A DNA stretch of 64,000 nt from Streptomyces fagopyri (lineage in GTDB: Bacteria; Actinomycetota; Actinomycetes; Streptomycetales; Streptomycetaceae), in assembly GCF_009498275.1 (NCBI RefSeq), contig NZ_CP045643.1, forward strand, positions 1,240,001 through 1,304,000, read 5' to 3'. The notes below the pieces were generated by a model. The model was not told the origin of the DNA and searched no databases. It saw only the letters and a program-made list of their open reading frames with translations. This document shows positions 8,676-16,227 of the stretch, one piece after another (position 1 is the first letter of the stretch; each line of letters opens with the position of its first letter). The position numbers were made by a program, and so were the translations under genes.

Positions 8676-10169
8676 ATGACGCAGAAGCCGTACGGTGCGG
8701 ATCCCCCGTCCCTGCGCAAGTCCCTCGGTGTGGTGGACGGCGTCGCGATCGCGGCGTCCAGTACGGCGGCGACCACCAGCATCGGCATCGGGCTGGGGGT
8801 GACGGCGGGCGTGGTCGGTCTGCATCTGCCCGCCATCATGCTGCTGGCCTTCCTCCCGGTCCTGGGGATCGCGGGCGCCTACACCCGCCTGAACCGGGTG
8901 GAGCCGAACGCGGGCAACGGCTATGTGTGGGTGGGCCGTTCACTCACTCCTTGGTTGGGTTTCCTGGTCGGCTGGGTGAACATCGTTGCCACCGTGGCCT
9001 TTCTGGCCTACACCACCGCCGTGACCGGCTCGGCCGTGATCCAGCTCGCGGGCGAGGCGGGCGTGCACGAGGTGGCCGGGTTCGCGCTGGACCCGGGCTC
9101 CACCGCCCAGACGACCGCGGTGGGCGTCGTGGTCCTGGTCGCCGTCACCCTCACGGCGGTCACCGGGGTCAGAACCGCCGCCCGGTTGCAGAGCGGGCTG
9201 CTGGTCTTCGAGTACGTCGTCCTGCTGGGCTTCTGCGGATACGGCATCGTCACCGGTCCGCACGCCTTCCGGCTGAGCTGGTTCGACCCGTTCCAGATCC
9301 CCTCGGCCACGGCCGTGGCGCAGGGCATGCTGCTGTCGGTGTTCTGCTACTGGGGGTTCGAGGCGGCGTTCACCGTGAACGAGGAGGTACGTGACCCCAA
9401 GGACGCCTCACGGGCCGGGACCATCACCCTCCTCACGATGCTCGGACTGTTCCTCCTGGGCTCGGTCGCCTTCCAACGCGTCCTGTCCGAGGACGAGTTG
9501 GTCGGGCATGGCGCCCAGGGGCTGGCGTTCTTCGGTGACCGTCTCGCCTCCATGCCGCTCGCGGCGCTGCCACTGGTGGCGCTGATGTTCTCGGCCGTCG
9601 CCTCGCTTCAGGCGGGCGTGATCCCGACGGCCCGCGGGATGTTCGCGATGAGCCGGGACCGCACGCTGGGTCCGGTGTGGTCCAAGGTCAGCTCCCGGTA
9701 CGGGACTCCGGCGGCCGGGACCCTGCTGATCGGCGCGCTGGCGGCGGCGGTGGCGGCCCTCGCCCTGGTCATCCCCCGGCTCGCCGACATGATCATGGCG
9801 ACGGTGAACGCGGTCGGGATCGTCGTCGCCCTGTCCTACGCGCTCACCGCCCTGGCGGCCGCGGCGCGCTTCCGCGGCCTGCTGCGCGAGGACTGGCGGA
9901 CGGGGACACGGGCCGTGGTGCTCCCCTCCCTGAGCGCCGCGGCCCTGCTCGGCCTCGGTGGATATCTCGCCTGGTCCTTCTACACCTCCACCGACCATCT
10001 CGAAGTCAGCGCGGACAACGGGTGGTTCCTGCTCCTCGTGCCCACCCTGATGATCGTCTCGGGATTCGTGGCGGCCGCCTGGGCCAAGTGGGTGCGCAGA
10101 TCCCCGTACTTCCGCACCGGCCGCGTTACCGACGCGGACTCCGCCCCCGTGCCGGCCGCACTCCGCTGA
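8676..10169 (+). CDS. APC family amino-acid/polyamine permease
   Basis: This 497-residue protein has about 12 predicted membrane helices and APC-superfamily landmarks: LGVVDGVAIAASSTAATTSIGIGLG in the first helix region, AYTRLNRVEPNAGNGYVWVGRSLTPWLGFLVGW, and ARGMFAMSRDRTLGPVWSKVSSRYGTPAAGTLL. The last of these is the conserved cytoplasmic loop. It probably imports an amino acid or amine. It sits 42 bp upstream of an amidohydrolase in the same direction, suggesting uptake and hydrolysis of one substrate under the divergent TetR regulator. ATG 8676 has GGAG upstream. Confidence 0.93.
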   Translation: MTQKPYGADPPSLRKSLGVVDGVAIAASSTAATTSIGIGLGVTAGVVGLHLPAIMLLAFLPVLGIAGAYTRLNRVEPNAGNGYVWVGRSLTPWLGFLVGWVNIVATVAFLAYTTAVTGSAVIQLAGEAGVHEVAGFALDPGSTAQTTAVGVVVLVAVTLTAVTGVRTAARLQSGLLVFEYVVLLGFCGYGIVTGPHAFRLSWFDPFQIPSATAVAQGMLLSVFCYWGFEAAFTVNEEVRDPKDASRAGTITLLTMLGLFLLGSVAFQRVLSEDELVGHGAQGLAFFGDRLASMPLAALPLVALMFSAVASLQAGVIPTARGMFAMSRDRTLGPVWSKVSSRYGTPAAGTLLIGALAAAVAALALVIPRLADMIMATVNAVGIVVALSYALTALAAAARFRGLLREDWRTGTRAVVLPSLSAAALLGLGGYLAWSFYTSTDHLEVSADNGWFLLLVPTLMIVSGFVAAAWAKWVRRSPYFRTGRVTDADSAPVPAALR

Positions 10170-10211
10170 CCCCTCCCCCGCACTGCCGACACCCGACCAA
10201 GGAACGGACAC

Positions 10212-11840
10212 ATGCACGCTGACCTCCTGTTCACCGGTGGACCGGTCCTCACCCCCGAGGGCCCCACCGTCACCCCGGTCGCCGTCACCGGCGACCGGAT
10301 CACCGCCGTCGGGGCCGCGGCACGGGATCTGACCGGCCCCCGCACCGAGGCCGTCGACCTCGCGGGACGGCTGCTCCTGCCCGGCTTCCAGGACGCGCAC
10401 CTCCACCCGGTCCCGGCGGGGCTGGAACTCGCCCGGTGCGACCTGACGGGCGCGCGCACCGCAGAGGAGACCGTGCGCGCCGTCCGGGCCTACGCCGACG
10501 CGCACCCCGACCGGGAGTGGATCACCGGCGGCGGCTGGTCCATGGAGGCGTTCGAGGGCGGTACGCCGACGAAGGAGGTGCTGGACGCGGTCGTGCCCGA
10601 CCGGCCGGTGTACCTGCCGAACCGGGACCACCACGGCGCCTGGGCCAACAGCCGCGCCCTGGAACTGGCGGGTGTCACACGCGACACTCCCGACCCGGCC
10701 GACGGACGCTTCGAACGGGACGTCTCGGGCGAACCCACCGGGATGCTCCAGGAGGGGGCCATGCGGTACGTCGGCCGGCTCGCTCCCCCGGCCACCCCGG
10801 CCGACCGGCTCGCCGCGCTGCTGCGCGCCCAGCGGCACCTGCACGCGCTCGGCGTCACCGCGTGGCAGGACGCGCTCGTCGGCTCCTTCGTGGGAATGGA
10901 GGACCCCTCGGACGCGTATCTGGCAGCGGCCCGCGAGGGCTCGCTCACCGCGCGGGTCGTCGGCGCGCTGTGGTGGGACCGGGAGCGCGGGGCCGAGCAG
11001 ATTCCCGAACTCGTTGCGCGGCGGGCCGCGTTGAGCCACGGTCGGTTCCGCGCCACCAGCGTCAAACTGATGCTGGACGGCGTCGCCGAGAACGGCAGCG
11101 CCGCCTTGCTGGACCCCTATCTCGACACGTGCGGCTGCGTCACCGCCAATCGTGGCACCCGTTTCATCGATCCGGCCCGACTCCCTGCGTACGTGGCCGA
11201 GTTGGACGCTCTCGGCTTCCAGTGCCACTTCCACGCGCTGGGCGACCGGGCCGTACGGGACGCCCTGGACGCGGTCGAGGCGGCACGGAAGGCGAACGGT
11301 CCGAGCGACACGCGTCCGCACCTGGCCCACCTCCAGGTCGTGCACCCCGACGACGTACCCCGCTTCGCGCGCGTCGGCGCCACGGCCAACATCCAGCCCC
11401 TGTGGGCCGCGCACGAACCGCAGATGGACGAGCTGACGATTCCCTTCCTCGGGGCCGAACGAGCCGCCCGGCAGTACCCGTTCGGCTCGCTGCTGCGGTC
11501 CGGGGCCCGGCTCGCGGCGGGCAGCGACTGGCCGGTCAGCAGTCCCGACCCGCTCCAGGGCATCCATGTCGCGGTCAACCGGGTGGCCCCGGACGGCACG
11601 GGGCCGGTGTTCCTGCCGGCCGAACGCCTCGGACTGACGGCCGCGTTCACCGCGTACACCGCGGGCTCCGCGTACGCCAACCATCTCGACGACACCGGGA
11701 GCGTACGGGTGGGGGCGCTGGCGGATCTCGTGGTGCTGGACCGCGACCCGTACGCCGGGGCGCCCGAGGAGATCGGCGCGACCGGGGTCGCGCTGACCTA
11801 CGTGGGGGGTGAGCGCGTCCACGAGGCACCGGGCGCCTGA
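10212..11840 (+). CDS. YtcJ-like amidohydrolase
   Basis: This 542-residue metal-dependent hydrolase has the YtcJ/N-substituted formamide deformylase-like layout. An N-terminal sandwich domain is followed by PGFQDAHLHP (metal-binding H63 and H65), then LPNRDHHGAWANSRALELAGVT and SVKLMLDGVAENGSAALL with a lysine in the bridging position. Further on come CHFHALGDRAV, HLAHLQVVHPDD and AAGSDWPVSSPDPL with the catalytic Asp. The family hydrolyses C-N bonds in formamides and related amides. It follows the permease with 42 bp between, and AAGGA lies before ATG 10212. Confidence 0.92.
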   Translation: MHADLLFTGGPVLTPEGPTVTPVAVTGDRITAVGAAARDLTGPRTEAVDLAGRLLLPGFQDAHLHPVPAGLELARCDLTGARTAEETVRAVRAYADAHPDREWITGGGWSMEAFEGGTPTKEVLDAVVPDRPVYLPNRDHHGAWANSRALELAGVTRDTPDPADGRFERDVSGEPTGMLQEGAMRYVGRLAPPATPADRLAALLRAQRHLHALGVTAWQDALVGSFVGMEDPSDAYLAAAREGSLTARVVGALWWDRERGAEQIPELVARRAALSHGRFRATSVKLMLDGVAENGSAALLDPYLDTCGCVTANRGTRFIDPARLPAYVAELDALGFQCHFHALGDRAVRDALDAVEAARKANGPSDTRPHLAHLQVVHPDDVPRFARVGATANIQPLWAAHEPQMDELTIPFLGAERAARQYPFGSLLRSGARLAAGSDWPVSSPDPLQGIHVAVNRVAPDGTGPVFLPAERLGLTAAFTAYTAGSAYANHLDDTGSVRVGALADLVVLDRDPYAGAPEEIGATGVALTYVGGERVHEAPGA

Positions 11841-12152
11841 CGGCGGCGGGCCGCGGCGGTGAGGGCTCGCACGAGGCCGCGGTGACGAGATCGCGGCGCC
11901 GGGATCACGGTGAGGGGGCACGGTGGCGGGGCACGGCGGCCGGGAGGCGGTGGCGGGACGCGGTGGCGGGGCACGGTGGCGGGGCACGGTGACTAGGTCA
12001 CACCAAAGATCGTTTAGGCTCTGGGCAGTTCCGAGACATGCACAGGTCGTCAACTCTGTTGGTGGCGCGCGTAGTTCGGGCTGCCGGGCATCGACTCCGA
12101 TCGCCCGTTCGCAGGGGCGGGGGCCTGTGAATCGTCTCGAGAAAGGGCGCCG
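11841..12152. other. Intergenic region upstream of terpene synthase
   Basis: The first half is a degenerate repeat of a GGCGGGGCACGGT-like 13-bp unit (about 11915-11990). A small inverted repeat GTGAC-TAG-GTCAC (11989-12001) and a less GC-rich stretch (12002-12030) follow, where the terpene synthase promoter probably lies. No gene is seen. Confidence 0.5.
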
Positions 12153-13184
12153 ATGCCACAGGACGTCAGGTTCGACCTCCCCTTCAGGACCCCGGTCAGC
12201 GCACACCTGGAGTCAGCCCGGGAACACCATCTGCGCTGGGTGTGGGAGCGCGGTCTCGTGCGCTCCCGGGCCGGGTTCGAGGAGTACCGCTCCTGGGACC
12301 TTCCCGAGGCGGCGGCCCGGACCTACCCGCACGCCTCCGCCGACGACCTGGTCGTCCTGATGAACTGGTTCTCGCTGGCCTTCCTCTTCGACGACCAGTT
12401 CGACACCGCGAGTCCGGACCGCGCGGACCGCATAGCGGAGGTCGCCCGGGAGCTGATCGCCACCCCGCTGCGTCCGGCGGGCACCGCGCCCCGCGTGGTC
12501 TGCCCGATCACCGTCGCCTGGGCCGAGGTCTGGACCCATCTCTCGCACGGCATGTCCCTGGCGTGGCGGACCCGCTTCGCCGCTTCGTGGGGACGGTTCC
12601 TGGTCGCGCACACGGAGGAGGTGGACCTGGCGGCCCGGGGCCTCGCGGGGACGCTGGGCCTCGCGGAGTACGCGGAGTTCCGCCGCCGCACGGTGGGCAT
12701 CCACCACAGCATCGACGCGGGTGAACGCAGTCGCGGCTTCGAGGTGCCGCCGCAGGTCCAGGCGCACGAACTGATGGTCCGGATGCGGGACCTGGCCGCG
12801 GACACCATCGGGTTCATGAACGACATCCACTCCTTCGAACGCGAGAGGCGCCGGGGCGACGGCCACAACCTGATCGCCGTGCTGCACCGGCAGCGCGGCA
12901 GCACCTGGGAAGAGGCCACGGCGGAGGCCTACCGGATGACCAGGGACCGTCTCGACGAGTACCTGGCACTGGAGGCGCGCGTCCCGCGGATGTGCGAAGA
13001 GCTCGGCCTCGACGCCGAGCAGCGGGTCCGGGTGCGGATGGGCGTGGAGGCCATCCAGCACTGGATCAGCGGGAACTACGAATGGGCGCTGACCTCGGGA
13101 CGGTACGCCGCCGCGAAGGACGGCCCGGCCGTGACGGCCGAACTGGCCGGCAAGGGATCGCTGGACGACCTCCTGGTGGTGTGA
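12153..13184 (+). CDS. Class I terpene synthase (sesquiterpene-type)
   Basis: This 343-residue enzyme has the full bacterial class I signature. The acidic DDQFD (residues 80-84) and the NSE triad NDIHSFERE (N223, S227, E231) bind Mg2+-diphosphate. An RRRT segment near 177-180 fits the pyrophosphate sensor, and an Arg-Tyr pair sits in SGRYAA near the C-terminus. It would ionise farnesyl or geranyl diphosphate and cyclise the cation; the product cannot be predicted. It converges with the conservon operon, whose last gene is a P450, so tailoring of the terpene is possible but unproven. GAAAGG precedes ATG 12153. Confidence 0.94.
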   Translation: MPQDVRFDLPFRTPVSAHLESAREHHLRWVWERGLVRSRAGFEEYRSWDLPEAAARTYPHASADDLVVLMNWFSLAFLFDDQFDTASPDRADRIAEVARELIATPLRPAGTAPRVVCPITVAWAEVWTHLSHGMSLAWRTRFAASWGRFLVAHTEEVDLAARGLAGTLGLAEYAEFRRRTVGIHHSIDAGERSRGFEVPPQVQAHELMVRMRDLAADTIGFMNDIHSFERERRRGDGHNLIAVLHRQRGSTWEEATAEAYRMTRDRLDEYLALEARVPRMCEELGLDAEQRVRVRMGVEAIQHWISGNYEWALTSGRYAAAKDGPAVTAELAGKGSLDDLLVV

Positions 13185-13218
13185 CACCCCGGCGAACCCC
13201 TGCCGTCCGCGCCGAAGA

Positions 13219-13317
13219 CCCGGCCGGGTCACCAACCCGCCGGGTCGACTGCCCGGCCGGGTCACCAGTCCGCCGGAGCAATTGCCCGGCCGGGCCCGCG
13301 AGCCTGGCCGGTCCCTA
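13219..13317. repeat. 33-bp tandem repeat between convergent genes
   Basis: Three units of 33 bp begin at 13219, 13252 and 13285. The first two share CCCGGCCGGGTCACCA and the third is degenerate. Each unit carries the self-complementary CCCGGCCGGG, so the array may double as a terminator between the terpene synthase and the P450. A 17-bp repeat containing CCCGTCCCAGCGG follows at about 13352-13395. Confidence 0.7.
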
Positions 13318-13412
13318 CGTCCAGCCGGTCCCGACGACCGGCCGGGCGGGACTCCCGTCCCAGCGGGACACCCGTCCCAGCGGTACACCCGTGCCGGCCG
13401 GGGACCCGGCCG

Positions 13413-14858
13413 TCATTCCTCCTCGGTCCGCGCCGCGAACTCGACCGGCAGCCGGTCCAGTCGGGCCTCCCACGTGGACGCCGTCGAGGTCAGCTCCCCG
13501 GCCGGAACGGCCAGCCGCAGGCCCGGCAACCGGTGCAGCAGGACGTCGACGGCCGTCCCGATGATGGCCTGGCCGATGCCCTGTCCGGGGCACTCGTGCG
13601 CGCCGCCGCTGAACGCCAGGTGCGACTGGTTGCCCCGCACCGAGACACCTGCGTCGGGCCGGATCTCCGGGTCCAGGTTGGCCGCGCCGAGGGCGAGCAC
13701 CAGCAGGTCGCCCTCCTTGATGCGCCGGCCGGCGAGTTCGAGGTCCACGGCGGCGAAGCGCCCCGGCAGGACGGCGAGCGGCGGGGTGTTCCACAGCACC
13801 TCCTCGACGACGGCGGAGACGTCGAGTTCCCCGCCGACCAGCCCGGCGAGCCGCGAGGTGTCGGTCAGGACCAGTTGGAGCACGCGGGCCAGCAGATTGC
13901 TGGTGGTGGTGTGCGCGGTGATCAGTACCAGACGCAGATGGCTGAGGATCTCGTCCGCGTCGAGACCCGCCTCGTGCGCGATCAGCCCGGTCGTGAAGTC
14001 GGCGCCGGGCTCGGCGCGTTTGCGCTCGGCGAGATCCGCGAGGATACGCATGATCAGGTCGTTGTGGGCGAGGGCGTCCTCGCCGCCCTTGATCACCTGG
14101 GCGCAGGAGACGGCGAGGTTGCGCCCCTCGGCCGCCGGAAGTCCGAACATCCGGGTCAGGACGAGCATCGGCAGATACTCGGCGAACTCGCTCACCAGGT
14201 CGGCGCTGCCCCTGCCGGCGAACGCGTCGATCTGCCGGTGGGCGAAGTGCGCGACGTGACGCCGGATGCCACGTCCCGCGAGGGCCCGCAGGTTGTCGGT
14301 GACCGCGCCGCGCAGCCTGCGGTGCGGCGCGCCGTCCTGGGACACGCAGTCGGGCCGCCAGCCCAGCATCGGGATCAGCGGTGACGTGTCGTCGACACGG
14401 CCTTCCTTCCGGTCCCGCCAGACACGGGCGTCCCGGCTGAACTGATGCGCGTTGTCGAGCACCCGCCGGTTCTCCCGGTAGCCGAGGACGAGCCAGGCGG
14501 GAACGTCGCCCTCCAGGACAACCGGGGCCACCGCCCCGTACTCCGCGCGCAGCCGGGCGTAGATCCCGTACGGATCGGTCGCCGACCCCGGTCCGTACAA
14601 CCGGGTCGGACCGCCGCCGTCCGCCGCCCCGCCGTCCGCGCGGCCGGGGTCGCCGCCGTCCGGGCGGACCGGTGCGTCATCGTCCGGGCGGACCGGTGTG
14701 TCATGGCCCACGAGGTCGGGGACGCCGGCGATCGCGCCACCGATCGTGCCGTCGTTCGCATCGCCGCGTCCCTCGCCATGCGCTTCGCCATGCGCTTCGC
14801 CGTGTGCGACCGGGCAGCCGCGGGGAGCACCGGGACCGTGCGCGAGCCGGTCGTTCAT
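13413..14858 (-). CDS. Cytochrome P450, CYP157-like, without ExxR
   Basis: This 481-residue P450 is the last gene of a conservon operon. Its heme loop FSGGAHECPGQGIGQAI retains the Cys ligand. However, the K-helix reads EEVLWNTPP, with Trp where the ExxR arginine belongs, and the I-helix reads ITAHTTTSNLL instead of AGx(D/E)TT, so the acidic residue is missing. CYP157C1 of S. coelicolor is known to tolerate loss of ExxR, and this architecture is typical of CYP157. The N-terminal 80 residues are low complexity (HGEAHGE repeats, Asp/Gly/Pro-rich). ATG 14858 overlaps the GTPase stop by 4 bp, implying coupled translation. Substrate unknown. Confidence 0.92.
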   Translation of the reverse strand: MNDRLAHGPGAPRGCPVAHGEAHGEAHGEGRGDANDGTIGGAIAGVPDLVGHDTPVRPDDDAPVRPDGGDPGRADGGAADGGGPTRLYGPGSATDPYGIYARLRAEYGAVAPVVLEGDVPAWLVLGYRENRRVLDNAHQFSRDARVWRDRKEGRVDDTSPLIPMLGWRPDCVSQDGAPHRRLRGAVTDNLRALAGRGIRRHVAHFAHRQIDAFAGRGSADLVSEFAEYLPMLVLTRMFGLPAAEGRNLAVSCAQVIKGGEDALAHNDLIMRILADLAERKRAEPGADFTTGLIAHEAGLDADEILSHLRLVLITAHTTTSNLLARVLQLVLTDTSRLAGLVGGELDVSAVVEEVLWNTPPLAVLPGRFAAVDLELAGRRIKEGDLLVLALGAANLDPEIRPDAGVSVRGNQSHLAFSGGAHECPGQGIGQAIIGTAVDVLLHRLPGLRLAVPAGELTSTASTWEARLDRLPVEFAARTEEE

Positions 14859-15460
14859 CGCGTCTCCCGAGCGGCGGCGGAGCGTTCCTGCAAGTGGCGT
14901 ACGAGCGCGATGAGGACGTCACGGCTGGAGATCCGGTCTCGGGCGTCGCAGGCGACGATCGGGGTGTGCGCCGGAAGGTCGAGGGCGTCGCGGATCTCCT
15001 CGACCGGATGCCGCGGCGAGTCCGGGAAGACGTTCAGCGCGATCACGAAGGGCACGTCCTGCCGTTCCATCTCCTCGATGGCCCGGAAGCTGGAGGCCAG
15101 CCGCCGGGTGTCCACCAGGACGACCGCCCCGAGGGCGCCCTTGAACAGGCCGTTCCACAGGAACCAGAACCGCTCCTGGCCCGGTGTCCCGAACAGGTAC
15201 AGCACCAGTTCGTCGTTGAGGGAGATCTTGCCGAAGTCCATGCTGACGGTGGTCCGCGTCTTGCCGGTCACACCGATCAGGTCGTCGAGGCCGGCGCCGG
15301 CCTCGGTCAGCGACTCCTCGGTGGTCAGCGGTTTGATGTCGCTGACCGAAGCCACCAGGGTGGTCTTGCCGGTACCGAAGCCGCCGGCGATCATCACCTT
15401 CACCGAGCGGGGGCCGCGGTCCGGCCCCCGGCCGGGACGGTCAAAGCCTTTGGAGTCCAC
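14855..15460 (-). CDS. cvnD: Conservon GTPase, CvnD-like
   Basis: This 201-residue Ras-like small GTPase has a P-loop GGFGTGKTT (about residues 23-31), switch segment TTVSMDFGKI, the LFGTPGQERFWFLW G3 region and an ALNVF element in place of a canonical NKxD. Conservon GTPases work with a sensor-kinase-like protein, a roadblock protein and a DUF742 protein in a membrane-associated complex. The GTG at 15460 is chosen because GAGGAGGT lies just upstream. It starts 20 bp inside cvnC and overlaps the P450 by 4 bp. Confidence 0.93.
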   Translation of the reverse strand: MDSKGFDRPGRGPDRGPRSVKVMIAGGFGTGKTTLVASVSDIKPLTTEESLTEAGAGLDDLIGVTGKTRTTVSMDFGKISLNDELVLYLFGTPGQERFWFLWNGLFKGALGAVVLVDTRRLASSFRAIEEMERQDVPFVIALNVFPDSPRHPVEEIRDALDLPAHTPIVACDARDRISSRDVLIALVRHLQERSAAARETR

Positions 15461-15815
15461 GGAGTACCTCCTCGAGGAGCGCGCGGCCGGGCCCGCGACC
15501 GGTGTCCGGCGCCGGTAGGGGATGGCGGGCCTCGACGCGGTCCGCGTCCAGCAGATCGGCCAGGAGCACCGCGAGAATGTTGAAGGGAAGTCGGAGGTGG
15601 GCGCCGAGTTCGGCCACCGAAAGCGGCTCACGGCAACGCCGGAGGATCTCCTCGTGCTCGTGCTGCATGCCCGGGTCGGGTACGCCGCGGGAGACGATGA
15701 GGGTCGCGACGTCGAGGCCCGCCGCCGGACCGCCGCCCGGCCCACTGCGTCCGCCGGTGAGGACGTAGTAACGCTCAAGGCCGGACGGGTCCGTGGGCCG
15801 GCGGGGCGCACTCAT
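15441..15815 (-). CDS. cvnC: DUF742 protein, CvnC-like
   Basis: This 124-residue DUF742 protein carries the winged-helix-like core HEEILRRCREPLSVAELGAHLRLPFNILAVLLADLLDADRVEARHP and the ERYYVLTGGRS motif at the N-terminus. In conservons it is encoded between the roadblock and GTPase genes and is thought to be part of the signalling complex. The ATG overlaps the roadblock stop codon (ATGA), and its own end overlaps the GTPase start by 20 bp. The tight packing indicates one operon. Confidence 0.93.
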   Translation of the reverse strand: MSAPRRPTDPSGLERYYVLTGGRSGPGGGPAAGLDVATLIVSRGVPDPGMQHEHEEILRRCREPLSVAELGAHLRLPFNILAVLLADLLDADRVEARHPLPAPDTGRGPGRALLEEVLRGLQRL

Positions 15816-16222
15816 CCAGAGTGCTCCTCCAACCGTGGCTCGGTGCCCAGGAGTTCGCCCATCCTGCGGGCCAGATCCCTCATCTGGTGACCGAGAAGGC
15901 CCTGGTCGAGGCCTTCCCTGGCCAGCACCCCGAGGTAGGTCTCCACCCCGGCGCGCACCACGAACAGATGACCGCCGTCGACCTCGATCATCGCCAGCCG
16001 CAGCCCCCCGGCGTAGCGGGGGAACTGCTCCGCCACCGGCTGGGCCAGCGCCTGCAGACCCGCGACCACGGCGGCGAACCGGTCCACGTCGTCGGGGTCG
16101 TCGGCACCGTAGGAGGTGATCGCCTTGCCGTCGCTCGAAGCCACGAGGGCGAAGCGGATCTCCTTGATGCTCTCCGTGAGGTCGCGAAGCGCCCAGCTCA
16201 CGTCGGTTCCCTGTTGCGTCAT
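15812..16222 (-). CDS. cvnB: Roadblock/LC7 domain protein, CvnB-like
   Basis: This 136-residue protein has the roadblock/LC7 alpha-beta fold: WALRDLTESIKEIRFALVASSDGKAITSYG, then DRFAAVVAGLQALAQPVAEQFP and GGHLFVVRAGVETYLGVLAREGLDQG. It is the usual CvnB partner that associates with the small GTPase and the kinase-like protein. It begins 5 bases after the CvnA stop and overlaps cvnC by 4 bp. Length matches the family. Confidence 0.94.
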   Translation of the reverse strand: MTQQGTDVSWALRDLTESIKEIRFALVASSDGKAITSYGADDPDDVDRFAAVVAGLQALAQPVAEQFPRYAGGLRLAMIEVDGGHLFVVRAGVETYLGVLAREGLDQGLLGHQMRDLARRMGELLGTEPRLEEHSG

Positions 16223-16227
16223 GTGAA

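Noticed and set aside
11989..12001. GTGAC-TAG-GTCAC before the terpene synthase as a Crp site
   Set aside because: Spacing between half-sites is too short for the Crp consensus; kept only as an unassigned inverted repeat.
9408..12206. 932-codon open frame on the minus strand opposite the permease and amidohydrolase
   Set aside because: Its translation is Arg/Gly/Glu-rich and lacks any domain; the plus-strand genes have full family motifs. It is a GC-rich shadow frame.
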